This document shows positions 33,440-44,087 of a stretch of DNA of 64,000 nucleotides, one piece after another. How positions within the stretch are numbered: the first letter of the stretch is position 1; the number at the start of each line of letters is the position of its first letter. The notes below the pieces were generated by a model that worked only from the letters and a program-made list of their open reading frames with translations, was not told the origin of the DNA and searched no databases. This DNA is from Symmetrospora coprosmae (taxonomy: Eukaryota > Basidiomycota > Cystobasidiomycetes > Symmetrosporaceae): the NCBI GenBank assembly GCA_008802785.1, contig VUYT01000014.1, positions 372,001-436,000 of the forward strand, in the 5' to 3' direction. The translations under genes and the position numbers were made by a program.

Positions 33440-35049
33440 CTAATCGAGTCGTCGCCGTCGCTGGTTCTGGACTGCCTCGGTCTGCGGCAGGAGGTAGCCC
33501 TGAAGACCGAACCTGCAAGCACACCGACATCAGTGTCGGCCGCTTCGATTCGCCTCGTGAGCACACACGTACCAGGTAGAGACGCCGATAGCGGTGGCGG
33601 AGACGATTCGCCTGTCCCAGCGAGGCTTGCCCCAGTTGGAGTAGGTGAAGTATGCCAGCGAGCCGATGACAGCAAGGTTGGCTGAAACGATGATAGACAG
33701 ACGAGGCGAGTAGCATCAGTATGACAGCGCCGGCCAGCAGAACAAGATGCCGATGCCACTCACCGACAGTGAGCATGCTGCCCCAGACCTCGGGCTTCTG
33801 CAGCTCCCTGCCGACCTCGCTGATCTTTGCAGCTTCCCACTGCTTCTTGCTCTCCTTGGAAAGCTTGTGCCAGTCCTCGCGAGCCTCCTTGCTGAGCTTG
33901 TCGTACGATGCCTTGGCCTTTGCGCTGAGCTCGTTGTACTCCTGCTCTGCGGCGTCCTTGCCCTGGGCGAGCTTCTTCTCCGCCTCCTTCTTGCCCTCGG
34001 ACAGCTTCTGGCTGGCAACGTCGGCGCCCTCCTTTGCCTTCTGGCTGGCGACTGCCGCCCCTTCCTTGGCAGCCTCCTTTGCCTCGCCGGCCTTCTGGCT
34101 TGCGACCTCTGCGCCCTCCTTTGCGGCCTCTTTGGCCTCGCCCGCCTTCTGCGCCGCAGCCTGCTTGCCCTGCTCGACCTTCTTGGCCGCGGCCGCCTCT
34201 GCCTGGGCAGCCTCCTTCTTTGCGTCCTCCTTGGCCGCCTCGACGTCCTTGGACACCTGGTGGCCGTGTCCGCCAGACTGGGCGGTCGGAAGGTTGCGCG
34301 ATGCGGGTGTCGTGGCCGGTGCGTCCTCGGCACTCAGCTTGGTCGGCTCCGTGATTGCGACGTTCGGGTTTGCGCTGGCAGCGCGGGCGGCGGCGCCCGG
34401 TGCCGGGTTGACGGGTTCGTCGGCACTGCCTAGATCGTGCTCGAACTCATCGCGAGTGACGACTGACAAAGGAGACGTGAAGATGATACGCCAGTCAACA
34501 AGATTCCAACTGCAGTGCTGGCCTTCTTGCCTGCCCAGATCCTGGCTGGAAGGACCTCTGTGCGGAGACCCGGCCTGGATCGGGACGACAAGCGACTGCA
34601 CTCACTGTTGACCTTTTCGTCATGCGCGCCCGAGTGCGAGAGATCGGTCGAGTCGTGGTGCTCTCCCTCGAGGAGGCTCGGGTCAGGCTTTGGCTGCTCT
34701 GACGGAGGAGGGGCGTTCTTTGCTGCTACGTCGGCCCAGCTGGCGTGCGTGGCAGTGCGAGGCGGGGGAGGGGGGAGGGGAACGGGGAGTCAGTCAGGCC
34801 GCCACGACCAAGGCGGTGGAAGGAAGGGCAGGAAGGGAAGAGAGGAGAGAGGAGAGAGGAGAGAGGAGTGCACTGGTGCGGAGACGATGCACGCAGGGAA
34901 GGGAAGACTGGCGGGACAGCGTATGTGCCCACTGCCACGACTTGTACTTCCTGCCCCCTCTTGCCCTATCTGGGCCGGCCCGCTTGCACTCCTTCGAGCC
35001 GCGCAGTGCACAGATGCGCAAGGACATGGGAGAGACACACTCACGTCAT
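33440..35049 (-). CDS. OM14-like mitochondrial outer-membrane protein with LEA-type repeats
   Basis: Five exons, 35049-35045, 34739-34606, 34462-33764, 33681-33573 and 33512-33440, in phase, encode 339 aa. Exon 1 contributes only ATGAC. Protein: MTWADVAAKNAPPPSEQPKP and VNIVTRDEFEHDLGSADEPV; a ~150-residue Ala/Lys/Glu region of 11-mer-like repeats (QKAGEAKEAAKEGAEVAS, repeated with variation), predicted amphipathic helix; SYDKLSKEAREDWHKLSKES; then KPEVWGSMLTVANLAVIGSL and AYFTYSNW (membrane segment), RRIVSATAIGVSTWFGLQGY (second segment) and LLPQTEAVQNQRRRLD. Family: fungal proteins with an SYADVAA-type N-terminus and an OM14 C-terminal membrane domain. Yeast Om14 is an outer-membrane receptor for ribosome-associated complexes. 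Whether the repeat region acts as a lipid-binding or desiccation (LEA) helix is inference. Confidence 0.8.
34835..34871. repeat. GAGAGGA microsatellite in the first intron
   Basis: Several tandem gagagga units lie within the ~305-nt first intron of the OM14-like gene. On the gene strand they give a long pyrimidine tract upstream of the exon-2 acceptor at 34740. A simple repeat with possible splice-enhancing effect. Confidence 0.7.
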
Positions 35050-35469
35050 GTTGCTAGATGTGTATGTGTGTGTGTATGGTAGATGGTCGCGGAGGCGGTG
35101 TGCGATTGAGGGAGGGAGCGGTGGAAGAGCAAGCACCAGCCAACAAGTCGGGGCCTCGAGCTGCCGCTGACAGCACGAAGACGTCACTGGCCGGTCGGTC
35201 CGGGTGCGACAGAGGACCAGATCCCCGGGAGTCGTCAACGCATCGCAACAGCTGTCCAGAAAATGCAGAGTTCCCTCGTATACTGCGTGTCTGTCTCATA
35301 CAACCACAACAACGGAATATTACAGAGGGCGAGCGGATGTACAGCTCGTCGGAAGGCGATACACCATAGACAGGGTTGCCGTGCACCTGACGAGTGGGAC
35401 GACTGGAGGAAGAGCGTCGGCAAATGGGAGGAGGTCTAGATGGAGAGAGCCGCAGTAGATCTCGATGCT

Positions 35470-36604
35470 TTAGTCGAGAAGAGCCGCCAGTTGTCTCCGC
35501 ATGATTTCCGGATCTTCCTCCTCTTCTTCTGGCTGTGCGGGTACCTGAGGGCCATCGAGACGGGGTGAGACTGTCAGCGCCGACGCCTCGAACAAAAGCG
35601 TTGCAGTCAAAGGATAAGAGGACCCACCGGCAGCACGCCGACCTTACTCGCATCTCCGAGCTTGCCGTTCGTAATCTCGAACAGCACCTTCTCCACTTCT
35701 GCCTCGGCTTCATCGTCGAGCTCTTCATTCTCGTCGTCCATCATGTCCATCGTCTCGTCGACCATCTCAGACATGATCCCCGCCTGTGGGTGAGTGGAAT
35801 CGGACGGAATGGACGTTGTCGGCCGGACGGCAGCAGAGTGTTGCCCGTGGGTCAGGCGTGTCGCAAGGACATGGAGGTGAGATGCGCCCCACAGGCAGTG
35901 AAGCGAGAGATGCAGAGAGAGATGATCAGCAGGCTGCAGTGACCTAGCACATCGTCTCTAGCTGCTTGGGCTCCTCTCTGCGTGTGCTTGCACCACTGTT
36001 CGGGGCTTGCTCGTGCGCCCGCAGGAGAGTAGGACGCACCTTCGTCATCTCCATACTCATCGCCTGCATTGTTTGCGAGAGCTGAGGCAGCTTTACCAGC
36101 TGATTCGACAGCTTCATGATCTCTGTCGACTTCTGGAGGTGCCCCGTGATCTTGAGCGTGGCTGTGTGGTGTCGTCGGGCAGCACAAAGAGCGCACCGCA
36201 GCGGCAGAGCAGGCACAAGGGGAGCGAGAACATCAGCTCTAAGTGCACGCGCTCTGCGCCACCAGCACACGCGCTTCGTCTTGCGCCCAGCCCGCGCCCC
36301 GGTACCCACCCAGCTGCTGCCCGAGCTGCATGTTGACGCTATTCAAGCGCGCCTTGCTCATCCCGAGCCTGTCCTTCTGCTTGTTGCTGCGCACGACCTC
36401 CCTCGCGAGCACCTTGGCGTTCTTGGTGTCGCCCTGCTTTGCGAGCTGCTTGAGCTGTCCGCGCGTCTTGAGCAGGGCGCTGTCGATGGACCGGATCTCG
36501 CGGTCGAGCATCCGCGACTCCTTCTTGAGCTGCGTCTGCCACGACTTGACGCGCTCTTCGGCCGTGGGGCCGTACACAAACTTGGAGATTGCGGCGAAGG
36601 CCAT
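35470..36604 (-). CDS. VPS24: ESCRT-III subunit Vps24 / CHMP3
   Basis: Four exons; ATG 36604, stop 35472-35470. Recognised along its length: MAFAAISKFVYGPTAEERVK with the basic helix WQTQLKKESRMLDREIRSID, AKVLAREVVRSNKQKDRL, then (after a phase-1 intron) ATLKITGHLQKSTEIMKLSN and LPQLSQTMQAMSMEMTK. AGIMSEMVDETMDMMDDENE and VEKVLFEITNGKLGDASKV follow; the last exon PAQPEEEEEDPEIMRRQLAA holds the MIM1-like helix that binds Vps4. Vps24 caps Snf7 polymers on endosomes during multivesicular body formation. Splice sites: GTGGGT...CACACAG, GTGCGT...CCCACAG and GTGGGT...CCTCAG. The neighbours are unrelated. Confidence 0.94.
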
Positions 36605-36830
36605 GTTTGGGTCTGACGCAGAGACGTGCCGGCCGGATGTGGTCGGCGGGAGTGAGAAGTAGTCAGCGAGCACCGGTCTCTGCGCGTCACCGCCGGCCTC
36701 CCTTGGCGACCCAGCGCCAGCGAAACAGGACAGGATACGAACAAGGCGAGCGCATTGCACGGCACAGTCACGACTGGCGGACACGAGGAGGACAACAACA
36801 AGCTATGTACGCTGTACGACCGCGACTAGC

Positions 36831-38346
36831 CTAGGCAATGCGCACAAGCACTTCTAGCACGAGCTCCTGCAGGTCTCCACTTTCGACGGACCTCGCGACA
36901 ATGTCGCTAATGTCCGTATTCGAGTTCAGCAGCTGTGCAGATATTACTAGGCGGTCAGCGCTGCTGTCAAGCCTGTCTGTGTGGGCCGAGCCGACCCACT
37001 TCCGCTCCTACCAGCCTGCGCTTGACGGCGTCCGAGTAGATGGCGAGAGTTGCTGCTCTGCCCGCGCTCAGGCCATAGACGATGCGAAGCTCGCCGTTGG
37101 GATGTGGCTGGATAGCCTTGATGCCAAGCACAGAGGCCATGAGAGCGGTCCTCTCGGCGAGTCTGAGCGGCAGACAAGAACCAGCTCAGCTCCTAGCGTC
37201 GCCTCGGTCCGGCAGGGTCGGAGCAGCGAGCTGCCAGACGAGTCGGCAACGGCTTACTGTCTGCAGTTCTCCTCGATGCGCCGGTCCTTGTTCCGCGTCG
37301 CGTGTCGTGCCTCTGCTTCGAGCTTCTCTGCGCTGTGCCGTTCCGAGCTGAGGCGGTCGAGCTCGCGCTGCTTTCCCGCCAGCGCTTGCTTCCTGTCCTG
37401 TATCAGAGCCTTATTCCTCTCGAGCTGCTCTGCCAGTGCCTGAAGCGAAACAATCTGTGGCAGTCGGGCAGAAGTGCTCCATGTTAGCGTGGCACACGTG
37501 ACCATGCGCGAGTAGGGAGGAACCCCCGCGTGGTGAGAGACTGCAACGCACCTGCTCGTCAAGGTACGTATTGGCCTCGTCGACAGTCATTCTCTCCTCC
37601 TCTGGCACACAGTTGCGCAGCATGGCGAGCTCGAGCTCCATGTCCTGGATGCTGCGCGTAAGCGACCTCGCCTCGTCGATGACGGGCGCGAGCTGTTGAT
37701 TCAGGGCTGCAAGCGGAACGGCACGGGTGTGTGTCAGTAGAACAATACGGCAGTGTGCACCGTGTGATGAGGGGTACCTACCGACGTCAAGCTGCCCTGC
37801 GACCAGGTGGATGTCCCGCCTCAGGGACTCTGCCTGGACCTTTCGCTCCTTCAAGCCGTGTTTACTGGCGTCCCGCTCGCGTTCCATCTCTGCGAGCATG
37901 TCGCGGCTGACCAGGCCAGCCTCATCTGCGACGCTCGCGTCGAGCAGGCGCTCGAGCGTCTTGCGCTTGACGCTCGACTCGATCCACTGCATCTTGACAT
38001 GGCTGAAGTGTGTCTTGAACAGGGCCATCTCGTCGTCGAGGCGCTTGAGGTCGTTCGGGTCCACCGTGTAGGCGCTGCTCCCGTCGCTCAGGTTCGTGTA
38101 CGACGTGTAGCTCTCGGTCGCCGTGGAGCGTCCAAGCGGATTCGCATCGCTGCTGCCATTGTGACCGTTGCTGCTGTTGTTCCTGTCGAGCAGCTCGTTC
38201 TTGAGGGCCAGCGCGTGCATGGCGTGCCCGGTGAAGCCGGTGATGAGGGCATTGCTCGCTTCGACGAGGTCGCTGCTGCTCTTGTTCGTCGACGTGGACG
38301 ATGGCACGACTGCCATGCTCTCGACTGCCATGGTGTGCGTATACAT
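36831..38346 (-). CDS. Kinetochore coiled-coil protein Sos7
   Basis: Five exons (38346-37782, 37706-37552, 37454 down, and two more), stop at 36833-36831. After a Ser/Asn-rich N-terminus, the Sos7 core reads MALFKTHFSHVKMQWIESSV and KRKTLERLLDA, corresponding to the FxxHFSxVKxQYxE-KxKTL signature of fungal Sos7. Long coiled coils follow: DMLAEMERERDASKHGLKER, ALNQQLAPVIDEARSLTRSI, EERMTVDEANTYLDEQ and IVSLQALAEQLERNKALIQD. The C-terminal domain ends LNSNTDISDIVARSVESGDL and VLEVLVRIA. Sos7 links to the Mis12/MIND complex at centromeres in fission yeast. The next ATG at 38331 is an alternative start. Only 135 nt separate it from the divergent kelch gene. Confidence 0.82.
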
Positions 38347-38481
38347 GGTCGTTTGTCGAGAGCAGAAGCCTCCAAACCTAGCTGGTGGTGGCGAATCTCG
38401 TGCTCCTGCTCGCCGTCCTCCCTCGCCGTGGCTGCCAACTCATCGATGCTCACCTCCGAATAAGCACTACGCAGAGCCGCA
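38347..38481. promoter_or_regulatory. Very short bidirectional promoter Sos7 / KLHDC4
   Basis: 135 nt between divergent start codons. It must carry both 5' leaders and core promoters; no TATA box was seen. Confidence 0.65.
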
Positions 38482-41324
38482 ATGGGCAAGTCAGGCAAGA
38501 CAAAGACGTCGGCGTCAAAGCAGGAGGCGAAAGCCGCAAAGAAGGCCAAGCTCGCAAGCAAGGCGGAGCGCAAGGAGAACAAGAAGGTCCTCGCAGCGGA
38601 CGCAAAGAAGCCTTCGACAACGAGCGGGAGCAGCAAGCGCAAGAAGAAGAAGGCGAATGCTGCTTCGGGCGGAGCGGATGGCCCTGTCAAGTCCAGCAAA
38701 GGCAAGGGCAAAGGCGGAAAGGACGGGGATGACGTCGAGGAGGACCTGATCCAGACTTTGGAGGAGTACCGCAAAGCATGGGCGGCAGAGCACCTCGTCT
38801 CGGAGGAGGTCGCCTCGGTGCCTTCGCGCAGAGCGAATGCGACACTTACGGCGTGCCCCGTGTCCACATCGAATCTATGTGAGGAGCTTGCTGCGGTCCC
38901 CGTCGCGCACGGCCAAAATCCATGCTCACAGCATGCCCTCCCTTTCTCATCTTCCAAGGGCTGTACGGCGGCGAGTACTTTGACGGCCAGTCCTGCTTCT
39001 TCTATCCGGACCTCTTTCGCTACAATACCGAGAAGAATGAATGGCGAAAGCTCAGCAGCCCAACCCAGCCGAGCCCGCGGAGTGCGCACCAGGTCGTTGC
39101 GAGTCCCGCAGGAGGCGGCAAACTCTGGGTGAGATCGTTGCGGTCGCCTTGACGTGTACATCGGGGACTGAGTACATTTGTGCTCTGCGCAGCTCTTCGG
39201 TGGCGAGTTCGCCTCCACGAACCAGGTAAATCTACTGCGTGAGCACATGGTCAAACCGAAGCGCAGAGTAGCTGAGGTGTCAAAGTGCAGACCTCCTTCC
39301 ACCACTACCGCGATCTTTGGGCTTTCGACATAGGGAACAAGGCATGGGAGCGGTACGACACGAAGGTCAAGCCATCAGCGCGCTCCGGGCACAGGATGGC
39401 TCTGTGGAAGAACTACATTGTCCTGTTTGGTGGCTTTCACGATGTCGGCATCCGCACGACGTACCTATCGGACCTCTGGCTGTGGGACACGACAGAGTAC
39501 CGCTGGCACGAGGTGACGATCCGCGACAGTGACCGGCGGCCGTCCGCCCGCTCGGGCTTTTCATTCCTACCATGTCCAGAGGGACTGCTCCTGCACGGAG
39601 GATACTGCAAGGAGTACAGCGGCAAGCAGGTCAAAGGCGTCGCGCTCGACGACACATGGCTCCTCCGCATGGACACCGACACGGCAAAGCTCAAGTGGGA
39701 GCGGCGGAAAAAGACCGGTTATGCACCGACTCCCCGCAGCGGGATGGCCATGGCCTACTGGCAGAGCAAGGGTCTAGGCGTCGCCTTTGGCGGCGTGACT
39801 GATACATACGACGAGGACGAGGATCTTACGAGCGTCTTCTACAACGAAATGTTCGGCTACCAGATGCAAGGGAACGGCCGGTGGATCAGCTTGAACCTGA
39901 AGCGACCGAAAAAGAAGGGTGGGAATGCAGCTCAGCAGAAGAAGAAAATGCTGAGGAAGCTGCAAGAGCAGAAGAAGAGGGAAGAGGAGCGTGAGAGGAA
40001 GCAGCGTGAGAAGGAGCAGGAGCGGGAAGCGGAGGAGCAGCGCAGGCGAGAAGCGCAACGAGAGGAGGAGGAATGGGAGTACGGCGATGACGACTCACAG
40101 AGTGGCGCCGAGGACAAAGAGGCGGGTGTGACCAATGGTACGAAGCAGGATAGCGCGATAAGCCCAGCTCCAGATCCAGAGTCGGACTCGGCATCAGAAG
40201 AAGGCTTGGGTGATGAGCAGGACGCGCAGGAGCAGGATGACGAGCCCGACGAAGAGGAAGACGACCCGGACGACCCGCTTAAGACCCTGCCAATGGCTCG
40301 CTACAATGCTATGCTCGCGATCCAGCGCAATACGCTATATATCTACGGCGGCATCCTCGAAGCAAACGCCAAAGAGTTCTGCCTGGACGACTTCTTCAGT
40401 CTACAGCTCGACAAGCTGGACAAGTTCACATGTCACCAGAAGTGTGACATTGCCGAACTCGAGTGGAAGGAGAGCGACAGCGAGGACGCTGATGAGGAGG
40501 ATGGCGACGAAGACGATGAGGACAGCGGCAGCGGCAGCGACAGTGAAGGAAGCGAAGACAGTGACGATGCTAGCGAAAGTGGCAGCGAAAGCGAAGATGA
40601 CGGAGACGAGAATGGTACGGAGGTGGAAAGGGATGGCAATCAAGATGCGGCTCAAGACGCGGACGGCAGCATCACACCTGCCGAGCCGCCGGCAAGTAAT
40701 GCCGACTCGGTGTTAGCCGGTCATAGCAAGAAGACGAAGAAAAGCAAGAAGAGCAAGAAGGGCGATTCGGACCCTATCTCGGTCGATCAGGCGCAGTCTG
40801 ATGAGATGGAATCCGCTATGCCCGTCGAGGACGCACCGGAAGAGGTAAGCGGTCTGCCCATCATCTCTCTTTCGGATCGAGCTGAGCACACTCTTTGTAT
40901 CTAGATTTCGGAGCTGCGAGCCCGGGCCACAGCGTTCATGGGAGTCGCCAAGAGCGTTGAGCGATCACCTGAGGATCTATTGTCCACCCCACTCCCCGGG
41001 GAGACGCTCAAGACCTTCTACGACCGGACTCGTGAGTCGATGGTTTTCACATTCGGCGCATGGTCGTCATCCGTCTGACACGTCCCACAACACCGCACGT
41101 CAGGCGAGTTCTGGACACAGAAAGCGCATGAGCAGTCCGATTCTCGCGGCAAGGAGCTCCGCCGAGGAGGCTTTGCGATGGCTGACGATCGCTATGAAGA
41201 GTACAAACCCATCCTGGAGGAGATCGAGCGCATCCAGGCCGAGGCTGGTCTCGAGGATGAGGACGTCGCAAAGGGTGGACCAAAGGCGTCTGGTCTGGGC
41301 GTAGAGAGCCGGCACCGACGGTGA
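38482..41324 (+). CDS. Kelch-repeat protein, KLHDC4-like
   Basis: Multi-exon gene with a Lys-rich start, MGKSGKTKTSASKQEAKAAK (nucleolar-signal-like). Exon 1 ends near 38880 (GTGAGG) and rejoins at 38938 in phase. Kelch blades follow: LYGGEYFDGQSCFFYPDLFR, LFGGEFASTNQ, HHYRDLWAFDIGNKAWERYD, ARSGHRMALWKNYIVLFGGF, SDLWLWDTTEYRWHEV and SGMAMAYWQSKGLGVAFGGV; a last blade YNAMLAIQRNTLYIYGGILE comes after an insert. That insert is a basic/acidic coiled coil (KKKMLRKLQEQKKREEERER) plus a Glu/Asp-rich stretch. A second Asp/Glu/Ser run follows. The C-terminus TLKTFYDRTREFWTQKAHEQ and GFAMADDRYEEYKPILEEIE is characteristic of KLHDC4/yeast Kel3-type proteins. Molecular role poorly known; possibly ribosome biogenesis or Golgi related. 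Confidence 0.88.
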
Positions 41325-41571
41325 AGAAACTTGGTAGCTCACATGATTGCATATACCCCTCGTCACATCATCTCGTCTGTCTGTTTCAAGCTACATCTGC
41401 TTGATCATTATAGCCCTGGCGCTTGTGCCTGCGTCTGCATATCTGGCAGGCTGAAGCCTGACATTGTCGCTTACAGGGCATTGGTATCCATCCAGTCTTT
41501 GACTCGGCTGCCATGGCGTGTCGCATATGCTGATTAGTCAAGTCCGGCACTGCGCTCGCGCCTCGCCTGAC

Positions 41572-42280
41572 TTACGCAAAGCCGTCTGGTCCGAGCGGAT
41601 CTGTATCTGCAGAAACGAGCAAGTTGACGTCATCCGGGTACTCCGTCCGCAACCTGTGTCGTTCAAGCTCTTCAGCTCTAGTGCGAGCGCAGAGGATTGC
41701 GACGGGAAAGAACGGCTCGTAGCTGAATTCGTCCACGTCCTCGAGAGGGAGTGCCGCCATGCTCTCCGCAGCAGTTTGGATGGTGAGCGGCGGCTCGACG
41801 AGAACGAGACCGCTAAGGGGATGCGAGGAAACGTAGGTCTGGGCAATGAGTGTGTTCAGGCCGTATGCACAAAGGAGAGGAGGGAAAGGCGAGGAGGACT
41901 GCCGGATCTCCTTCACGAGTTCTGAGAGAGGGACTCTAGTGAGCCAGAGTCACAGGACAGGGCCTGGTGATGTACCCACCACTTTCTAGATCTTCGAGCT
42001 TGCCGGAGGTATGGTCGAGCTCGATGGATAGGCACGAGTAGCCGGCATCATTGAACGCAGAGATCCAGGTCTTCCAGTGCCTGAAGAGGGACGCGTGCTC
42101 GCAAGTATGTCAGAATGCTGGGCCTGATGGCTCTGGCCGTCAGTATGAACGGACGCACGCAGATGGCTCGTTGGACCATCTCGGAGCACTCAGAAAAGCC
42201 ACTGGGAGGGCAAGCTCTCTAGAAGAGGTCGATGGGAAGTTGCGAGTAGTTGATAGCAGCCGCTTGACAACACGATGCAT
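41572..42280 (-). CDS. Degenerate alpha/beta-hydrolase, probably mitochondrial
   Basis: Three exons, 42280-42159, 42080-41976 and 41935-41572, in phase, encode 196 aa. The N-terminus MHRVVKRLLSTTRNFPSTSS lacks acids and is rich in Arg/Ser/Leu, fitting a mitochondrial presequence. The hydrolase core then shows ALPVAFLSAP (strand 3), HWKTWISAFNDAGYSCLSIE (helix A and strand 4), LSELVKEIRQ, and the elbow LLCAYGLNTLIAQTYVSSHP with LSGLVLVEPPL. The elbow, normally GxSxG, reads C-A-Y-G-L-N: Tyr replaces the nucleophile Ser. The protein ends soon after NLLVSADTDPLGPDGFA, the usual acid-bearing strand, and has no catalytic His region. It is probably a non-catalytic member. A GTACAT donor at 41975 was chosen because GTGGGT four bases earlier shifts the frame. 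Confidence 0.72.
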
Positions 42281-42982
42281 CGGGAGAAACAGGCAAGGCG
42301 AGGCGCGCAATGGCGCAAGGTAGAGCGCTGAGACTGCTCGGCTCGGACTGTATCTACGGCGTTTGCCACGTGCATCGGACGACCATGATGCCTCAAGGCC
42401 AATGCTAGTCCATCTCAACGTATGACCATCGCATTTGAGCTCCTCAACTGTATCTTCGCATACAGGCCTGCACTTGCTGGATGCGCTGTTGGCTTCTGCT
42501 GAAGCTCGAGATACACGTTGTCCTCGCACTGCTCAGATCGTCTCTGGCCTGAAATGCACCCCGCTTGTCGGCCGGGATCTTTGCTCTGCATCGAATGGAC
42601 CGGAGTCCGCCGCCGCTGCATATCTACTGAATGCAGCGACCGTACATCTGATGATCAACCAAGTCATGCTGTAGCTCTCCCTCAACCGCAGCTGGCTCTC
42701 GGCCCTTCGAGCGGGAAAAGCTCCCGGTTGACGTCCGGGATGCTCCCGATGGCCCTTGCCATACCCGGCCGAACAAGTTGCGGGAAGCTATATGCGCAGA
42801 GTAGGACCCATGCAGACGCAATGCAGTGACTGATCAGGTGTTCGAGTACAAATCCTGTCGTCCTGCCTGCCATCCTCTCTCTTCCTCCCCTCACTCTCAC
42901 ACCTCATCCGCAGCAGCACGCGCGCATCACACATACGCACACGTATCCTCACACCTACCGTTCACCTTCTCTCACTCTCACA
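42281..42982. promoter_or_regulatory. Divergent intergenic region, hydrolase / Kre9-like
   Basis: About 700 nt. The last ~100 nt before the ATG at 42983 form a CT/CA-rich leader (cctctctcttcctcccctca and cacacatacgcacacg), typical of highly expressed fungal genes. Small open frames inside show no conserved motif. Confidence 0.45.
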
Positions 42983-43813
42983 ATGTTCAAGCTCGCCGCT
43001 GTCTCGGCTCTTGCCGCCTCCGCCGCTACGCTCGTTGCCGGGCAGAGCGTCAACGACACCATGACGGCTGCCAACGTGACCATCCAGTTCATTAACCCCG
43101 TTTCCAACACGACATGGGGACTGTCAGAGGTCCAGACCATCATGTGGACTGCGCCCGGCCCACAGGATCCTCAGAATGTCAGCCTTCTCCTCGCGAACGT
43201 CTACAACGCCTCGGCATTGTGAGTGGCTTTCCCGTGGTCCGGCCGTCAGAATGCCCTGACTCCGGGCTGACGCATGCCGTCGCGCCCTGCAGGCCTGGCT
43301 ACCCTACTCCTCTCGCTCTCAACATCCCGAGCGGGCAGCAGAACTTCACCCTCACCAATGTTTCCATTCCGGTTGGCCAGGGTTACGTTATCCTGATGTC
43401 CGACATCTACAACAGCTCGAACATTGTGAGTGGACGGGACCTAGCCTGTGCGCCCGATTTCGCCTCCGAGGTCTCATGGCAATGTTTGTGTCGATCTCAG
43501 TACGCACAGGGAGGCTTCTTCAACGTTTCCGAGAGCTCGAGCACCAGCGAGGACTCGCAGGGAACTGGCTTCAGCATCGCCTCGTACACCGTGAGTTCTC
43601 CAACGTACGAGCAGCATATACAGCGAGGGACTTTGATCTGACGATACACGGCCCCAACTGCAGACAATCACGAGCGGAGCGCCCGCAGGCGGTGATGCCG
43701 CGGCAGCTACGTCTACCAGCACGGATCTCCCAGCCGCCACGCCCTTCACGGATGCTGCTGCTGCTACGACAACCGCCGCGCCCGCTCGCCGCATGGTTCG
43801 TCAGCGAAAGTAA
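42983..43813 (+). CDS. Secreted Kre9/Knh1-type Ser/Thr-rich protein
   Basis: Four exons, 42983-43218, 43293-43425, 43501-43590 and 43664-43813, in phase, encode 202 aa. A clear signal peptide (MFKLAAVSALAASAATLVAG) is followed by VTIQFINPVSNTTWGLSEVQ and TIMWT, the N-terminal Kre9/Knh1 Ig-like motif (i..P...t.w..g....I.W). LNIPSGQQNFTLTNVSIPVG and QGYVILMSDIYNSSNI come next, with many N-glycosylation sequons. The tail is Ala/Thr/Ser-rich and ends AARRMVRQRK-like (PARRMVRQRK), with no hydrophobic GPI signal. It is therefore probably a soluble, O-mannosylated cell-wall protein rather than GPI-anchored. Members of the family take part in beta-1,6-glucan assembly or are abundant wall proteins; the specific role here is unknown. 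Confidence 0.82.
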
Positions 43814-44087
43814 AGCGTTCGCGAAAGCCAAAGCTATCGCGTCCCCCCTTCCTCGCGGCTTTGCGGCGCTACAGCTTTATACGCGGAGGCCACCGTCTGC
43901 TATCGCCACTCTCGCTTCTTTGTTGTCATCAGTAAAAGCGCGTACCCTCGCAGTAGAGTAATCAGGTGCGGGTCATCACACATCAGTCTGTGGTTCTGCA
44001 GTGGACCCTTTCGCCGCCACCCGTGTCCTCGAGCTCGGCCAGTTCCGGCCCGCCCCAGATGGCGCTGTTGCCGACTGCGCGACTGGC

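Noticed and set aside
33721-34611. 296-codon plus-strand open frame rich in Ser/Ala/Phe/Leu
   Set aside because: Antisense mirror of the Ala/Lys/Glu repeat of the OM14-like gene, whose exons join in phase and end in a recognisable membrane domain.
42435-42900. Small open frames upstream of the Kre9-like gene
   Set aside because: Neither strand shows conserved motifs or splice-supported extension; treated as promoter/leader sequence.
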